A DNA stretch of 64,000 nucleotides from Ophioderma brevispina (lineage: Eukaryota; Echinodermata; Ophiuroidea; Amphilepidida; Ophiodermatidae), in the NCBI GenBank assembly GCA_023653785.1, contig JAMKCH010051327.1, positions 84,831 to 148,830 on the forward strand, in the 5' to 3' direction. The notes under the pieces are model-generated. The model ran no database searches. It saw only the letters and a list, made by a program, of their open reading frames with translations, and was not told where the DNA came from. This document shows positions 21,968-33,720 of the stretch, in pieces. Made by a program: the position numbers and the translations under genes. Numbering within the stretch: the first letter of the stretch is position 1; every line of letters starts with the position of its first letter.

Positions 21968-23870
21968 TTCGTCCAAAATCTGGATTATGAGCAAAATAAA
22001 AGGCTCCATTTGTCGCAATACCCATGTTTAAGATATCAAGGAACGCAAATTATACATTCAGAAAGTCGTAGATGTTTCCTTCAGGTGGCCATCTTGAATT
22101 TTAAAATGGTTGCCATTTTTAATATATACTTGCGCCCAGATCGGACTTCTGAGAACATAAAAGGCTCCATTGGGTGGCAATACCATGTTTGTGATGTTAT
22201 TGTATGATGTTGTGCCAGAGTGTCACCGTGAAAGACATGGGCTAAGGGACCTGCCCCAACAGAAAAGGGTGCGGGAGACCTGGACGAATCCCCAGCTTAC
22301 TATTTAGCTAATGTACCAGTGAATTTTTAACAACTTAGCACCAGGATTAAGCCCCGGATTTGAAGTCATGCTTCCTGCAGATTCAACATTGGTCTCTACC
22401 AATTTTTCGGATGACCCCCCCCCCCCCCCAGGGTGTTCCAAAGGCCGCACTGGAAGAGTCACCAACCCTGATATGACAAAAGATGCATGGAAAACTTTGT
22501 TAGAAGTTATGCGCTTTCATAATCATCACATTACAACATCCAGACACAATCAACAAGAGCCCAAGAAAAAATAACTTGTAAATGAAAGCACAAACTGTAT
22601 TATTGATTGTTGTCATCTGCACACCGCATTGTGTACAGCAAACATCTACTAAAGGAGGATACCATGGCTAGCACTTATACAGCCTCCGCCTGGAAGCATA
22701 AGAAAAATGCAGCAGCTACAGCGGTTGTGGGGTGGGGTTTCTTTTTTCCACCAAAAGGCTATCAAGTCATTCTGGTACAGCCTTGTCAACGGTTAATCTG
22801 GGTAATCCGGAAACAACAGTCATTGCTGTACCATACCGATGTTGAAAACTGTCTCTCGCTTTTACCATGGACTGTACACTGCCACCGGTGCAGTTCCAGC
22901 ACAGGCGGGTCCAGTAGAGGTGGGGTGCTGCATGAGGGGATTGGTTGAAACGGTTTGGACTTGTGCCACTGGCAACAAAATCCAAAAATTAAGGCAAGGA
23001 GACTGGGGAATCAAAACCCCCGTAGCCCAAATGGAGAAATTGTCCAGCTGGACCACAATCTGGTCAGAGAGGGGTGGATTAACAGCATTAATGACTCAAG
23101 AGCCTACAACACTTTTGAAGCTGTTAAGCTTGATAATAGAATTGTTTCTTGCAGGAGCAGGAGAAGTTACCATCAGAGTAAACCCCCTTCTAGAGATCCC
23201 CATGAAACAAAACGGGAATGGATGAAAGGTTAGGGGGAGCTACAAAGCTCGGTGGAGTATGTGAGCAGTATACTGTAGCAGTAACAAACAGGTTCAATAC
23301 TCATGTTGAGGAGCTCGAAGATTATAATGCCAGCAAAGTATATGAAGCCGTTACTTCTGTCAACAAAGAAATTGCACTGGAGATGTTACTATGAAAGAAA
23401 GAAGAAGACTACTAGCTGCCTTTGCCTCAAATTGACAAAGGCATAAAAAGCCATAGAAAAAAACTGAAGTCTGCAGCCAAGAAGCACCATAATCAATCAC
23501 CAGAAGCTCAAAGCAGAACCTTGATGCCGCTATAGGCCAGTCATCAATCTAGCAAAAAATAATAGTCTACCTGGAAAAAATTAGAAAGAACTGATTTGTG
23601 TGGAAACATCTCTAAGACCCTTCCACATTAACATATTACAAAATAGAAAAAAAATGGATGTCGGGAAAAAAATGGAAATTGCCATAAAACCAAAATGGCC
23701 CCCAGACCTATATATGTCAATAATATAGCACATAGACACATTTTTTTTAGATAGTTTTGGGAACAATCACACAAACCGAGCATTATACAATAATCTGGAT
23801 CAATATAATCATATAATGTTTACAGAGAGGGCCACGTGTGAAATACAAAATGGCGGTAATTTTTAAAATG
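21968..23870 (+). repeat. 1.86-kb tandem duplication, copy B
   Basis: This repeats copy A in the same order, from 'cgtccaaaatctgg' near 21970 to 'tacagagagggcca' near 23821. It differs by numerous one-base insertions or deletions and by a C13 run at about 22417. The indel-heavy pattern is unusual for ordinary divergence. Confidence 0.85.
22600..23560 (+). pseudogene. LINE endonuclease fragment, copy B
   Basis: Same domain as at 20700-21620. It has the 'QLDHNLV' counterpart of the QLDYILV block (about 23043) and the 'DNRIVSCRSRRSYHQSK' block (about 23130-23180). The His-to-Asn change is shared with copy A, so it predates the duplication. The frame is broken in different places from copy A. 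Confidence 0.75.
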
Positions 23871-25125
23871 GGCCGCCACAATTTCCCGCCAAAAATCATG
23901 TTTATTTATAAAAAAAAGGATTTGCTTGTGTCTATATTTGTATATTGATGCTTTAAAATTGGACCCTGACTGAATGCGGGAAAATGTACCCTTTCACAAA
24001 CTTATGTGTTAAAACATTTTACATTGTGGTAAAAAAGACACCGTTCCAAGAATTGTTAGTAGTCCTAAAAATACTTGGATTTTATTTAACGTTTTTCTGA
24101 TATACTTTGAATTCTTAGCTTGGCATTATTTGATACTGTTGATGTAAACAGTAAATCCATAGTGCTGAAATACTACTAGTAATATATACAAACAAAACAA
24201 CCAAATCCTTTTTTTTAAACCAAATATGGTTTGCGGTTATTATGTGCTATGCTCTGAGAGGCACAGAGAAGCAAGAACGTCTTGTGGAATTTAAAATCAA
24301 TGAAACAATTTTTGGCTAAATAAATATTTAACATGCTTTCACTCAAAGAACCTATCATGTACTGTAAATAGTGCAAACTGAGGAGACGGCGCGATAGGTC
24401 AGGGACCGTTGAAACCTAGTCTTGCTAAAGGCTACCATGGCTTTGGACCACACTTTAAAAACAGACAATATTAGATAATCAAGCCTTCATTATAAATATG
24501 AAAATTAAAGTATAATTCTTCCAACTTTCATAATGACTGAGATATCTTCCTCATTGTCGCGAGGTTTCTGATCCCTTTTTATATATTGCCAAGGTTTACC
24601 TTGCCACGGTGTAAAGAAACTGAGTGCCCCCATGAGAGTGTCTAGCTACCATAGCAAACATGTAAGGAATAAACCGTGACATTGTAGGACGAGGCCATAT
24701 TGGATACAGTGCTGAAACACCAAATGATGCATACAGCATCAATAGAGAACAAAATAGACAGCAGGGTGGAGGGACACTCAAGATCACACGGACACTGTAT
24801 AGATGCACCGGGACCTTGCCTTTAGAACGCGTTCTTTAAAAACGTAAAATTTTGGCATTTGTAGAGAATCAAGCCTCAGAATAAATTGAAAGTTATAATA
24901 GAATTGATTATCCAAGTTTTTCATTCATTACTGAGATATCACGTCCCCAATCTCTCCTCGTTAGCTACTGAGAGAACAAATGATTATCTCAACTGCCCTG
25001 TGTCTTGCAACTCAATAGTCGAGCAACTCCTCACAAATGGGTCGTTTTCAAGGATATTGATCAGGATTACACTCGCTTGTACAAAAAAAGAGTCACCAAA
25101 TTTCGCCGAGCCCCTGTCGTGGACG
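23871..25125. other. Non-coding DNA with a weak internal repeat
   Basis: 'agataatcaagcc...ttccaactttcataatgactgagatatc' near 24472-24545 is echoed at about 24865-24942 ('agagaatcaagcc...attcattactgagatatc'). No domain-bearing frame was seen. The 90-codon frame 24886-25158 has no recognised motif. Confidence 0.4.
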
Positions 25126-25129
25126 GGTC

Positions 25130-26100
25130 ACTTTCAAAACCTTTTTAACAGACGATGAGCTTACTTCTGCTATTAACCAACTAAAGAGTGGAAAGGCCCA
25201 GGGGATGGTAATATACCAGCGGAGTTCGTGATGCACTGCATGCGGCCCACCGATTTGTCTTGATTTAACACAGGTTGCCTCTTACCAACCAGTCCTTACC
25301 AAGATCTGAGGAGGGTCCCATATCGCACTCTCCAAACCAAACAAGTCGGTTGAAACCCCGGAAACTACCGCCCAATATACACTACTGTCGTTTCCTTACA
25401 AAAATCATGGGAGAGGCTAATCCTGGCCCGGTTGGAGCCAATCGTCGAATCCCATCTGCATGACGAAGAAGCAGGATTTCGCCATGGCCGGCACGTCCAT
25501 CAGATCCCCCCCCGTAAACTCAAAATGATATTGAGGAGCGCTTTGAAAAGCGTCGTAGGCAAAGGCAGTTATCTTGGTGGACTGACTACAGCATATGATA
25601 CCTTGTGGCACCAGGGCTTGACACTCAAGCTTTCAGGGACCATCACGGATCGTCACCTGGTACAATTCATATGTAATAGCTTGCAAACCGTACCTTTTTA
25701 AGACCAATGATGAGAGAGCGTCGACTGCCGCTGCGTCGTTTGAGGAACGGAGTCAACAAGGATCAGTACTGGCCCCCATGCTGTTCAACTTGATTGGATA
25801 TCAGCGAATCGACTCAAAACAACATCTAGACAAATATGGCTACACCGATGATCTTAGCCCTTAGTCCACTCGGACAGACGCTGGACTGAAGTAGAAAGTA
25901 CAATTACTGCAGATATGGCCCTAGCTATTGCAGCATCATCTCAAGACCTGGAGACTAAGCTGAGTGAAGCAAGTCACCGTTACTGCCTTCAATCTGGAAC
26001 ACAAAGAGGCTCATCGCCAGCTTCAATCAAACCTCAATGGTTGGAAGCGTCTCTGCCATTACAATCCTACGACCAAGTATCTGTGAGTGAAGCTTGATCA
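25130..26100 (+). pseudogene. LINE reverse transcriptase (Jockey/CR1-like), part 1
   Basis: Plus-strand frames show the RT motifs in order: 'ILARLEPIVESHLHDEEAGF' (about 25420-25480), 'AAYDTLWHQGLTLKL' (about 25585-25630), 'GSVLAPMLFNL' (about 25759-25791) and 'GYTDDLSP' (about 25838-25862) where YADD is expected. The order and wording match Jockey/CR1-type ORF2 reverse transcriptases. Frameshifts and stops separate the motifs, so the element is dead. It continues at 26690 after an inserted repeat. Confidence 0.8.
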
Positions 26101-26279
26101 GCAGAGTTACTATCGGCAAGCAGTCTCGAAGTCAGTATGTGCACCTTTAGTATCTTCGAGGAATAACCCTCCGTACCACTTGCTGGATCTTTAAGACCCC
26201 ACAGCCCTGGTTCTGGTCTGACAGTTGATGCTGAAATCATCCCAGCATGGTTTGCAATTGCAATACTCTCACACAAAGA

Positions 26280-26690
26280 AGCGGGACCCCGGGGAGTGGG
26301 GAGGGGGTAATCGCATATGAAATGGAATGTGTGGTAAGGCTGGCGCCTGCGAAACCAGGGCATTCGGTGACAGAAGGGACTGAAAAAAAATAGGGTCTTT
26401 GGGAGAGAGACAGCCCCAATATATGCCCCAAATAAGGGGGTTTAGGTCACCAAATTGCAAAATTTTAATCCAAAATAGGCGGTCTTTGAGTTGAAAAATT
26501 TTCAGAATTTTCCCCAAACTAGGGGTCTTTGGGTGACAGTTTGGTAAATTGTAAAAAACTATCGGGTCTTTGGGTGACATTTTCAAAAATCTATGGGGTC
26601 ATTGGGTGACAGCGATGCTGAAAGGTGGGTCTTAACAGCCTACATGCGCGTCACCTCCCAGTGGAGCCCCCCCCCCCCCCCCGGGAGTGG
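26280..26690. mobile_element. GGGTGACA-repeat element inserted in the LINE
   Basis: It is bounded by 'ccccggggagtggggag' on the left and 'cccccgggagtgg' on the right (C17 run at about 26668). Inside, 'ggggtctttgggtgacagttt' type units recur at about 26395, 26520, 26567 and 26598. LINE coding similarity stops at its left edge and resumes at its right edge, so it is a nested insertion. Confidence 0.65.
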
Positions 26691-27295
26691 AACAATACCA
26701 ACGAGACCCATGATGAATCCATACGGCTGCCTTTGTCCTATTCCATCGAGTTTCTACCAGTGTTTCAGGCATTTCACCTCAGAACATCATACACATAAAC
26801 TGGGGAATAAGGCTTCTTGATGGACAGGCACAGCTGCTGATATTCACTGTCAAAGGAATACACAGCTCGGCAGACGAGGACTGCGCTCTCGTCGACCTTC
26901 TCTCGACACGATGCTAACATCTCTAAGCCCCCCCATTCAACTCCTTACAGACATGGACACTGATTGGCTAGTTACTCCAAGGCAGACCAATTCACTATCA
27001 CACCTACTTTGAAAGAACTCCCACCTGGTAGCATCTTCCACGTAAGGAATGGGTCACTTTAAACTGGATTCGCACAAGAGACGGTCGTGTTCAACAGCAA
27101 TAGCACCCAAATTTGGGGCTGCGGCCATCTCAGCCTGCCAATGTGGCTCTCCCTCACCGACTGCGTTCACATTCTCACATGAGTGCCCACCTTTCGGTCC
27201 ACCGGTGGATATAGACTTCTCAAACCCAACCAATAAACAGTGAGCTGGTTCCACTAACTTCAACAAATTTAAGCTGCTGCCTCAAAGCCAGGAAT
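26691..27295 (+). pseudogene. LINE ORF2 C-terminal part, after the insertion
   Basis: Right after the inserted repeat, the plus strand encodes a decayed counterpart of the conserved 'NDTMR..tGCLRPTP...LPVLSGI' region seen downstream of RT in Jockey-like elements (about 26700-26790). A 'WVTLNWIRTRDGR' block follows at about 27050-27090, with a final Cys-rich 'CGSPSPTAFTFSHECP' like tail to about 27190. Frames are interrupted repeatedly. Confidence 0.6.
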
Positions 27296-27299
27296 AAGT

Positions 27300-27720
27300 G
27301 AAGATGGCTTCTTAAACAATGTTAGTTAAAAAATGGACGATATCATGGTTGGTTAATGACAAACCGACGTAAAAAGTATAACTTTTGATTTGGCGGGAAA
27401 ATGGCCGGCATCTTAGAAATGGGCCGCCAATTGTCTAATGTCAGCCAAAATACAAGTCATCTCACATTTGTCATATCCATATGAAATAATATGTGAAATG
27501 GTAATTGTACAATAAAGCATCCGAGTATGCATTGCCAGGACAGAACCAATATTCTGAAAAATATGGATTTAACGGCCATTTGGTTTTATGCAAATTACCA
27601 TTTTTTCCCAAGCTCCATTTGTTTCTATTTTAATAGTGGTTGGGAAGGTTTCGGAGGTAATTACCAGCAGCAGAAAAGTATTTCTGTTGCAATTTTTTCC
27701 AGGTCAAACCCAGCTTTGAC
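27300..27720 (-). repeat. Inverted relative of the 21.66-21.80 kb segment
   Basis: 27555-27715 reads 'ccatttggttttatgcaaatt', 'ccattttttccc.agc.tccatt' and 'gcaattttttccaggt'. This matches the reverse complement of 21660-21800 in the same order. 27390-27435 also carries the 'gccgccaattgtc' version of the composite's satellite module. Confidence 0.6.
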
Positions 27721-29387
27721 TTGACTACTAAGGTGCACTTGGATGATGCTACCCACCGTGTGATTGAGGAGCAGTGTCTAAGTCACAAGCTGAGCATTTG
27801 AACCCTACATCTTCAACATACGAGAATACTGCTGCCTGGGACGCATTGAGGGAGCTGACTGATAAGAAGCTACCCCACCTATAAGGGGGGAAAAAAAATC
27901 AAAGGTGAATGTGAAATGATGAAACAACGAAGAGCGCTTGACACATGGTTTCAATACTTAGTTGCTCATACTTGGAAAAACCAGTTCAAATTAAACACTA
28001 ACCTTGATGAACCTTTCTTCAATCACATTAGCAGACCCCTTCCTATCCAGACTGGACCTTTCATTGAGGAGCCTTATGATCTGACTGAAGGAAAACTGAC
28101 AACACCAAGAGGATGGTCCCGACAAGTTTCTGCAGTAATCTGGAAGATTTCCACTTTTTCATGATCCAATGTTGGAATTTTGTAATGACACCTGTTTACG
28201 GTCACCTTGACCCAAGGCCCAAAACCACCTCAAAACTACGCGATGTCAAACTCCTGAATACTAGAAACATAGTATTAGTTCATAAAACGCGGGGCCATGT
28301 TAGTAGCGTCCGTATCATCGATACACGCGATCCCCGGATCAGCTACACAGTTGAACACATCCTGCACCACCACAAGCATTACGAATGAATGTGGACCCGA
28401 ACGAACGACGAACTAGACAAGAAACTGTGAACTTGATTACAAATTTTAAAACAAAAGTTTTATTTTAATGTGTGTTTAAATCAATCTCGTTAAAACGTCG
28501 ATTAGGTATCAATACTAAAAGCAGAGATTTATCGCTAATAAACTTGTTAATTAATGATCTATTAGACTTACGACCTGGTATGTGTGCCGCGACGAGGGCT
28601 GCAGCAAGATTACTATTAAGATGCAGAACTTGCAAGAGTCCTGGCGAATATAACAGCGTAAAACTTAATTCAATAGTGGGGACGTGTCCACGGAGACTTT
28701 GTCCTTACTGAAGAAAACCAGTTCTTAATGACTCCCGAAGCTCGAGGGTCGACTAAATATAAAGTTCCAAATGTGCAGCAGCTTGTTTATCCTTGGATAA
28801 CTCAGAGGCAACGAAAATAAAACCGAAGAGCTAACAGTCGGACGACAACTATTGGAACTGAGACAACTATGACAATGTCCATTATATGGAAGAAGTGTAT
28901 TAAATACTACTGAAAAGTACTGCAAAACGAGAGGTCACTATTCCTTGGAGTAAGGATGTTGTGATACTCCCCCGGACAACGTTCCCTCAATTGCTTATAT
29001 ACGGCCTCTCAAAAAAACAATTCTAGAAGGATCCAGCACAGTCTATGTGAGTCATGTACTAAATTTAGCCCATTACAACATGAGTCTAGAATCATCTCCA
29101 ATGTTCCCATATTAGACTGTTCATAGACATCACCCATACACCGAACTGTGACTGTGATTATGCAGCAGGTGCGCAACCTATATGGGTTAGTGATGGATAA
29201 TCACAATGTAAATTCGAGAAAAATCAATCGTGGAGCACTCTTCATAGAATTTTAACATGCTTTCGGAGATGTTATATTTACATTATTTGCTCACATAAAA
29301 AAGGATGAGAAAAAAAAAAAGGTAGTGATTGATATTATCATGTCTTATTGGGTGGTTGATTTTGTTGTTGTTTGTGGTTTTTGGGAG
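27721..29387. other. Non-coding DNA, no recognised gene
   Basis: Open frames at 27916-28164 (82 codons), 28113-28388 and 28472-28711 show no domain, signal peptide or repeated motif I recognise. They could belong to a decayed mobile element, given the composite context. Confidence 0.35.
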
Positions 29388-29483
29388 TTTTGGGGGGGGA
29401 ACAAGGGGGGGGTGGCGGGGGGAGGGAGGGGGGGGGGGGGGCGGGGTGGGTGGGGGGGGGGGGGGAGGGGGGGGGGGGGGGGT
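29388..29483. repeat. Poly-G/GGGT-rich tract
   Basis: About 95 bases that are almost entirely G on the plus strand, broken by single A, C or T bases, with several runs of ten or more G. It would form G-quadruplexes readily. Glycine-rich and proline-rich open frames over it are artefacts. Confidence 0.9.
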
Positions 29484-30095
29484 AGTAAAATTAACGCAAT
29501 ACAAACGAAAAAACAACGAAAAATAAAAACGGGAGTACTTTTATATTTATATGTTAATTTACAACTTAATCTCAAATTCAAAGTGAAATACATCCTTGCT
29601 AAATTCTTAGGGCCTGTAACACACCTTTATGGGAAACAAACCAGCTGCATTATTATATTAAACATCGTTCTTCACTCCCTACAAAGAAAGGTGACCTCCA
29701 ACAACCCCAAAAACTAAGGAATCAACACTGTTCACATCTGGCCCTAAGATCTCACAGCTCAATGTGCTAAACAGAATCGGTTTCTCACATAGATCCCATT
29801 CCAGACGAAACCCGAAGTGTTTAGTAAAGGCAAATAACCACTAACCTCAGTACAGCCCACAGAAGGACCATAGAAGAGGGTTCACTTGTTTTTGTGACTT
29901 TTCCCAGGGACAGTTGTCAACAGATGTGCAATGCTACCAACTATGGTTGTCACGACGAGACTGTTCAAAAGGCAATTGCCATATGTATGATATCCCATGT
30001 AGCTTTATGCAGGACCATGGATGAGCCCACGAAGAGTTACTAACAACTGCTGGAATCCTCACGGAGATTACTCTGCCCTTCTCTTTGGATTAACA
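29484..30095. other. Non-coding DNA leading into a LINE fragment
   Basis: No domain was recognised. The 3' part may already belong to the retrotransposon whose RT motif appears at 30136-30324. Confidence 0.35.
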
Positions 30096-30099
30096 TCGT

Positions 30100-30330
30100 G
30101 GTTGATTAACATCTCAGACAGTCTTGACCTCATGAATGACAAAGGGCCTCACCATCCAAACCCAAAGTCCGCATCTCACAGACCTACGTAGATATCTAGC
30201 CTGTAACGCTGATCTGATATGTGGTGCACAAGATCTACTAACATTACTTGAGAATGCTGCAGACAAAGTCGGCCTACATCTTAATTCCAAGAAGACGAAA
30301 TATATCGTCGTGGTCACGACATAGTGTCGA
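30100..30330 (+). pseudogene. LINE reverse-transcriptase fragment
   Basis: The 62-codon frame 30136-30324 contains 'GAQDLLTLLENAADKVGLHL' followed by 'NSKKTKYI'. This is the segment directly after the YADD motif in many non-LTR retrotransposon reverse transcriptases (aq.LL..le.aA..vGL.iN..KTk). The preceding 'GLTIQTQSPH' and 'LTDLRRYLA' correspond to the region carrying YADD, which is damaged here. Only this short piece is present. Confidence 0.75.
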
Positions 30331-33005
30331 ATCTGATTTTTTGGTCGAATTGATTTAATAGTTGATTCTGGTTACATTTTATGTACTCCTTAATTCACGA
30401 GGGATTGGTCATGTGTTTTCACATTTTAATTTTTGTGTTTTAATTATGTTACTTGTACTTATTGAAACCTACGGTCTGTGCGTTTTGAAAAAGAATTATC
30501 CAAGTTTTGTAGTTTTAACATTTGTACAAATACACCAAATTCGTCACTTTTGGGGGGGGGTAGTGACATTAACCCTCGTATTACCAAAGGGGAGGAGTTA
30601 CCACCCCAGGTAAACTTTCCCTCCGTGTGCAAAAACGTTAAAAACTTTCGTTAAGTCTTCCATATAATTATTTCACATCCTTCTGCTAATTTTGGCGAAA
30701 CAAATGTGAAGGTAGCACCGTCACCGGGGTTAGCGTCGAAGTCGATTGGTGGGGAGTGATTCTATTACCTCTACTTCCCATTATTGAAAATGCAGCATTC
30801 TGATTGGTCAGTTTACTGCCCATTATTCTGCAATAATGAGCCGCTAATACATTTTCTTATCATTTATTTTCATTAATCAGCATACAAATACACATAAATA
30901 AGGCATATTAACTTAAAACCTATACAAACAAAATAAAATCAAGTTGTTTTAGTTAATAGAATAGAAATAGAGGTTTTGTAGTATCATCTATGGGCTCATA
31001 ATGTATCCTCGGGCGGGAAAAAAATAAAAATAATGGGTGCCATTATTTAGTTTTTCCAACCTCGGGCACATTATTCGCCTATAAATGATGCTGCATTACG
31101 CTTTAGTTATTAGTTCATTTGTTTAAATATTGTGCACTGTAAGGCTCTAAAATTATATGTTGATTAAAAACTAATCATTTTCCATATCATTTGGGGCCAA
31201 AACCCGCATGAAAATCCAATATTCCTACCTTTTTATGCAGAATTTCATTTTTTTTTTCATTTTATACTCTGATGTGTGTCTGTGGAAATGACCAATTTTG
31301 CCAACTTGTGAACTTTGACGTCATTGTGACGCCATACTAGGTATGTTGGAAGCAATAAAAAACGGTGGACCAATGCTATCAACTGGTAAAAATATCGAAA
31401 TCATCTATTGCTTTATAATAATGAATTCTCGTGGTGTTTACCACCCCAACCCTTAGTAAACCGTGTTACAAAAATAGACTTGTAAACATATTGTGAAAGT
31501 TTGATTTTCTTTGATGTTAACTTGAATATTCTGCAAACTAAATAATTACTAATATATACATCATTTAAAAAACTCGCCTTTCAGGAACAAATTGATATTT
31601 TCTTTGGGAAGTCTTTGGGAAGTTGTTGGTATAAGCGTTAGTGCCCTCTAAATTGTTTAGATTATATGTTAGATTTTATGAGTATATTACCCATTTAACT
31701 GTTAATTCGTTTCAAGTTTGGTATATATTTTAGGCGTGTACATTACTTTAAAAGATTATGTAATGAGAAATTTAAGAAAGCGAGAAAAATATGGTTTTAT
31801 AAAGTTGTGTAGACCCACTTTTCATCCTCCAAAACCTTTTGCGTTATGAAACATATCCGTGTACATTCTAAACGTTCTGAGCTCAATTTTTGAACAGTCT
31901 AGCCAATATTTATGTGTCTTGCAACATGCATACTATTTTTAATATTTTTAATATGCCACTACAATGTTTGTTGTTTCCCTTCTAACGTATTTACTCTTGA
32001 AAAATTTTATGTGTTTTTTTTCTCTGCAAAAATGATTAAAACATATTGGCTACTAATCGGGTTTTCCCCGGACGATTTTCACATCAAATTAATGCACATC
32101 ATTGGTAATACAACCATTCAATTTCGCGCTGATTTTAAAACGACTTGAATCCGACTTATCACTAATTCGCTAACCAAGCATTCGATTTCATTTATCATAG
32201 CCGAATCCGTAATGTACATAGTGATTCATTTAACCGATTACAAATACATGATTAACACCGGTGTTGACTAAATGCTTGGCCATTTATCAGGTAATGTGCC
32301 ACTCTGAAGTTCGGAGCGAATCTACTGTCATTATGAACGAAACCAAATTGAATATTCTTTTTCATTTATCATTGTTCAAATCTGAATAAATACTGAATTG
32401 AATTTCACAAACAATTTGGTATAAGGCTATGGTTATACAAATCATGGTGGCCATTTTCATTCCATAATTGTTTATTTTCAAGCCAAATTTGATTTTTTAG
32501 TTTAATTAAATTATTTCCCTAAAAAAAATTTTTATTAGGATTGTGATAGGCCTAGATATTTCAAATATAGTTAGTTTAATAAATAATCCGGTAATTTATG
32601 CATTGTAATCATAGGCCTATACATTGCATAAATATTCTTTGTTGATTTTTTTATTCTTTTCTTTTTTATTTCTTTAAATGACATTATTTTTTTTACTTTT
32701 TTTATTTTTTGAAATTTTATGGTTTTTTGTTTTGTTGATGGTTTTTGACTATTTGTACCAGTGGAAAACCTTTTTTAACACAGACTCTGTGGGTGCAAAA
32801 ACATTCATAAAAACATGAAGTTTGTGTTATCAGGGTTTCCAAATATATTTTGGGTGTTATCATGACAATTTGTGATAACATTGGTTTTGTGCTATATAAC
32901 TTACAAAGGGCTGTGTTTACTGTTTGAAGCATGTCTACTTACTTTGTAGCTTTCCCATTTTATTTTTCTTAACTGTCAATGGTCTGGCGACCAATGCATC
33001 CTCGG
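30331..33005. other. AT-rich non-coding DNA
   Basis: No supported gene. 30760-30840 ('cccattattgaaaatgcagcattctg') and about 31040-31100 ('gggtgccattatt', 'aatgatgctgcatt') contain partly inverse words and may be the two ends of a small element. Short frames at 30362-30613 and 31912-32148 are AT-rich and featureless. Confidence 0.4.
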
Positions 33006-33009
33006 CAAG

Positions 33010-33125
33010 TAAGGTCTGGTGAGTGATTAATAATCGATAATAATGATGATAATAATGAGATTGTATATAGCGCCTTATTTACACAAGTACGGCAAGCGCT
33101 GTTGTATTGTACCATGCTTTACACT
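33010..33125. repeat. SINE-type tail ('tatatagcgcc' repeat)
   Basis: A short 'aataatgatgataataatgag' run is followed by 'ttgtatatagcgccttatttacacaagtacggcaagcgct...ccatgctttaca'. This wording is common to dispersed SINE-like repeats in many marine animal genomes as I know them. Only this tail is recognisable. Confidence 0.5.
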
Positions 33126-33189
33126 TTGCAGGTGTCACTTCCCAAATGTGTTTAAGTAACAGCAACCTTCCTGAAAAGATCAGACTCCA

Positions 33190-33720
33190 AATTTGGATGT
33201 TTACGTCAGCCTGGCTCGTGGCAGCTTGGTCTCCAAATCTCTGCTGCCTTTGAGGTAGTCCAGCATGGGCGCTTCACTCCCTGCCCTTGCAAGCTAAGGG
33301 CCATTTCTGTCGAGTTGAGAAATTGTGAGTAGGGGGCAACATCTTTGATTGTATATTGCCGGCATAGGGGGAAGTTGATTGGATATAGGACGGGCGTGTC
33401 GTATATCAAAAATTCTGCTCGCCTGCGGGGAACATTCTGCCACATTGTTTGAACATTGTTACCAGGAACTCCTCAAAATTCCTCTGGTAACAGTCGCTGA
33501 TTGTATCTTGTGCGCCACTAACCCCACCTCACCAGAAAGAATGGCAAGGTACCGTTGACTTGTTTTTGCCTACCTTCCATGGGACAACTCGGTCTCAGCT
33601 GGACGCGACCATAGGACCGCGGGCGGTTCCCATATGTTATAGCCTGTCTCGTCAATATACACAGTTTGTGGCAATGACACCATTCTGCAAAAACTGCAGT
33701 TGCAAACACTAGTTCAGTTC
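33190..33720 (-). pseudogene. DDE-superfamily transposase (Tc1/IS630-like), decayed
   Basis: Minus-strand frames contain, in order, 'VYIDETGYNIWE' (about 33625-33662), a following R/G-rich block, 'IYDTPVLYP' near 33380-33400, and 'PYSQFLNSTEMALS' near 33305-33345. This is the D..D..E layout of DDE_3-type endonucleases, in which YIDE.g.n, IyDgapvH and PPYSPflN.iE are the hallmarks. The second motif has lost its 'GAPxH' form. Frameshifts separate all three. No terminal inverted repeats were located, and the helix-turn-helix N-terminus was not found upstream. Confidence 0.7.

Noticed and set aside
29283..29717. Glycine-rich and proline-rich open frames
   Set aside because: They are translations of the poly-G tract and its complement.
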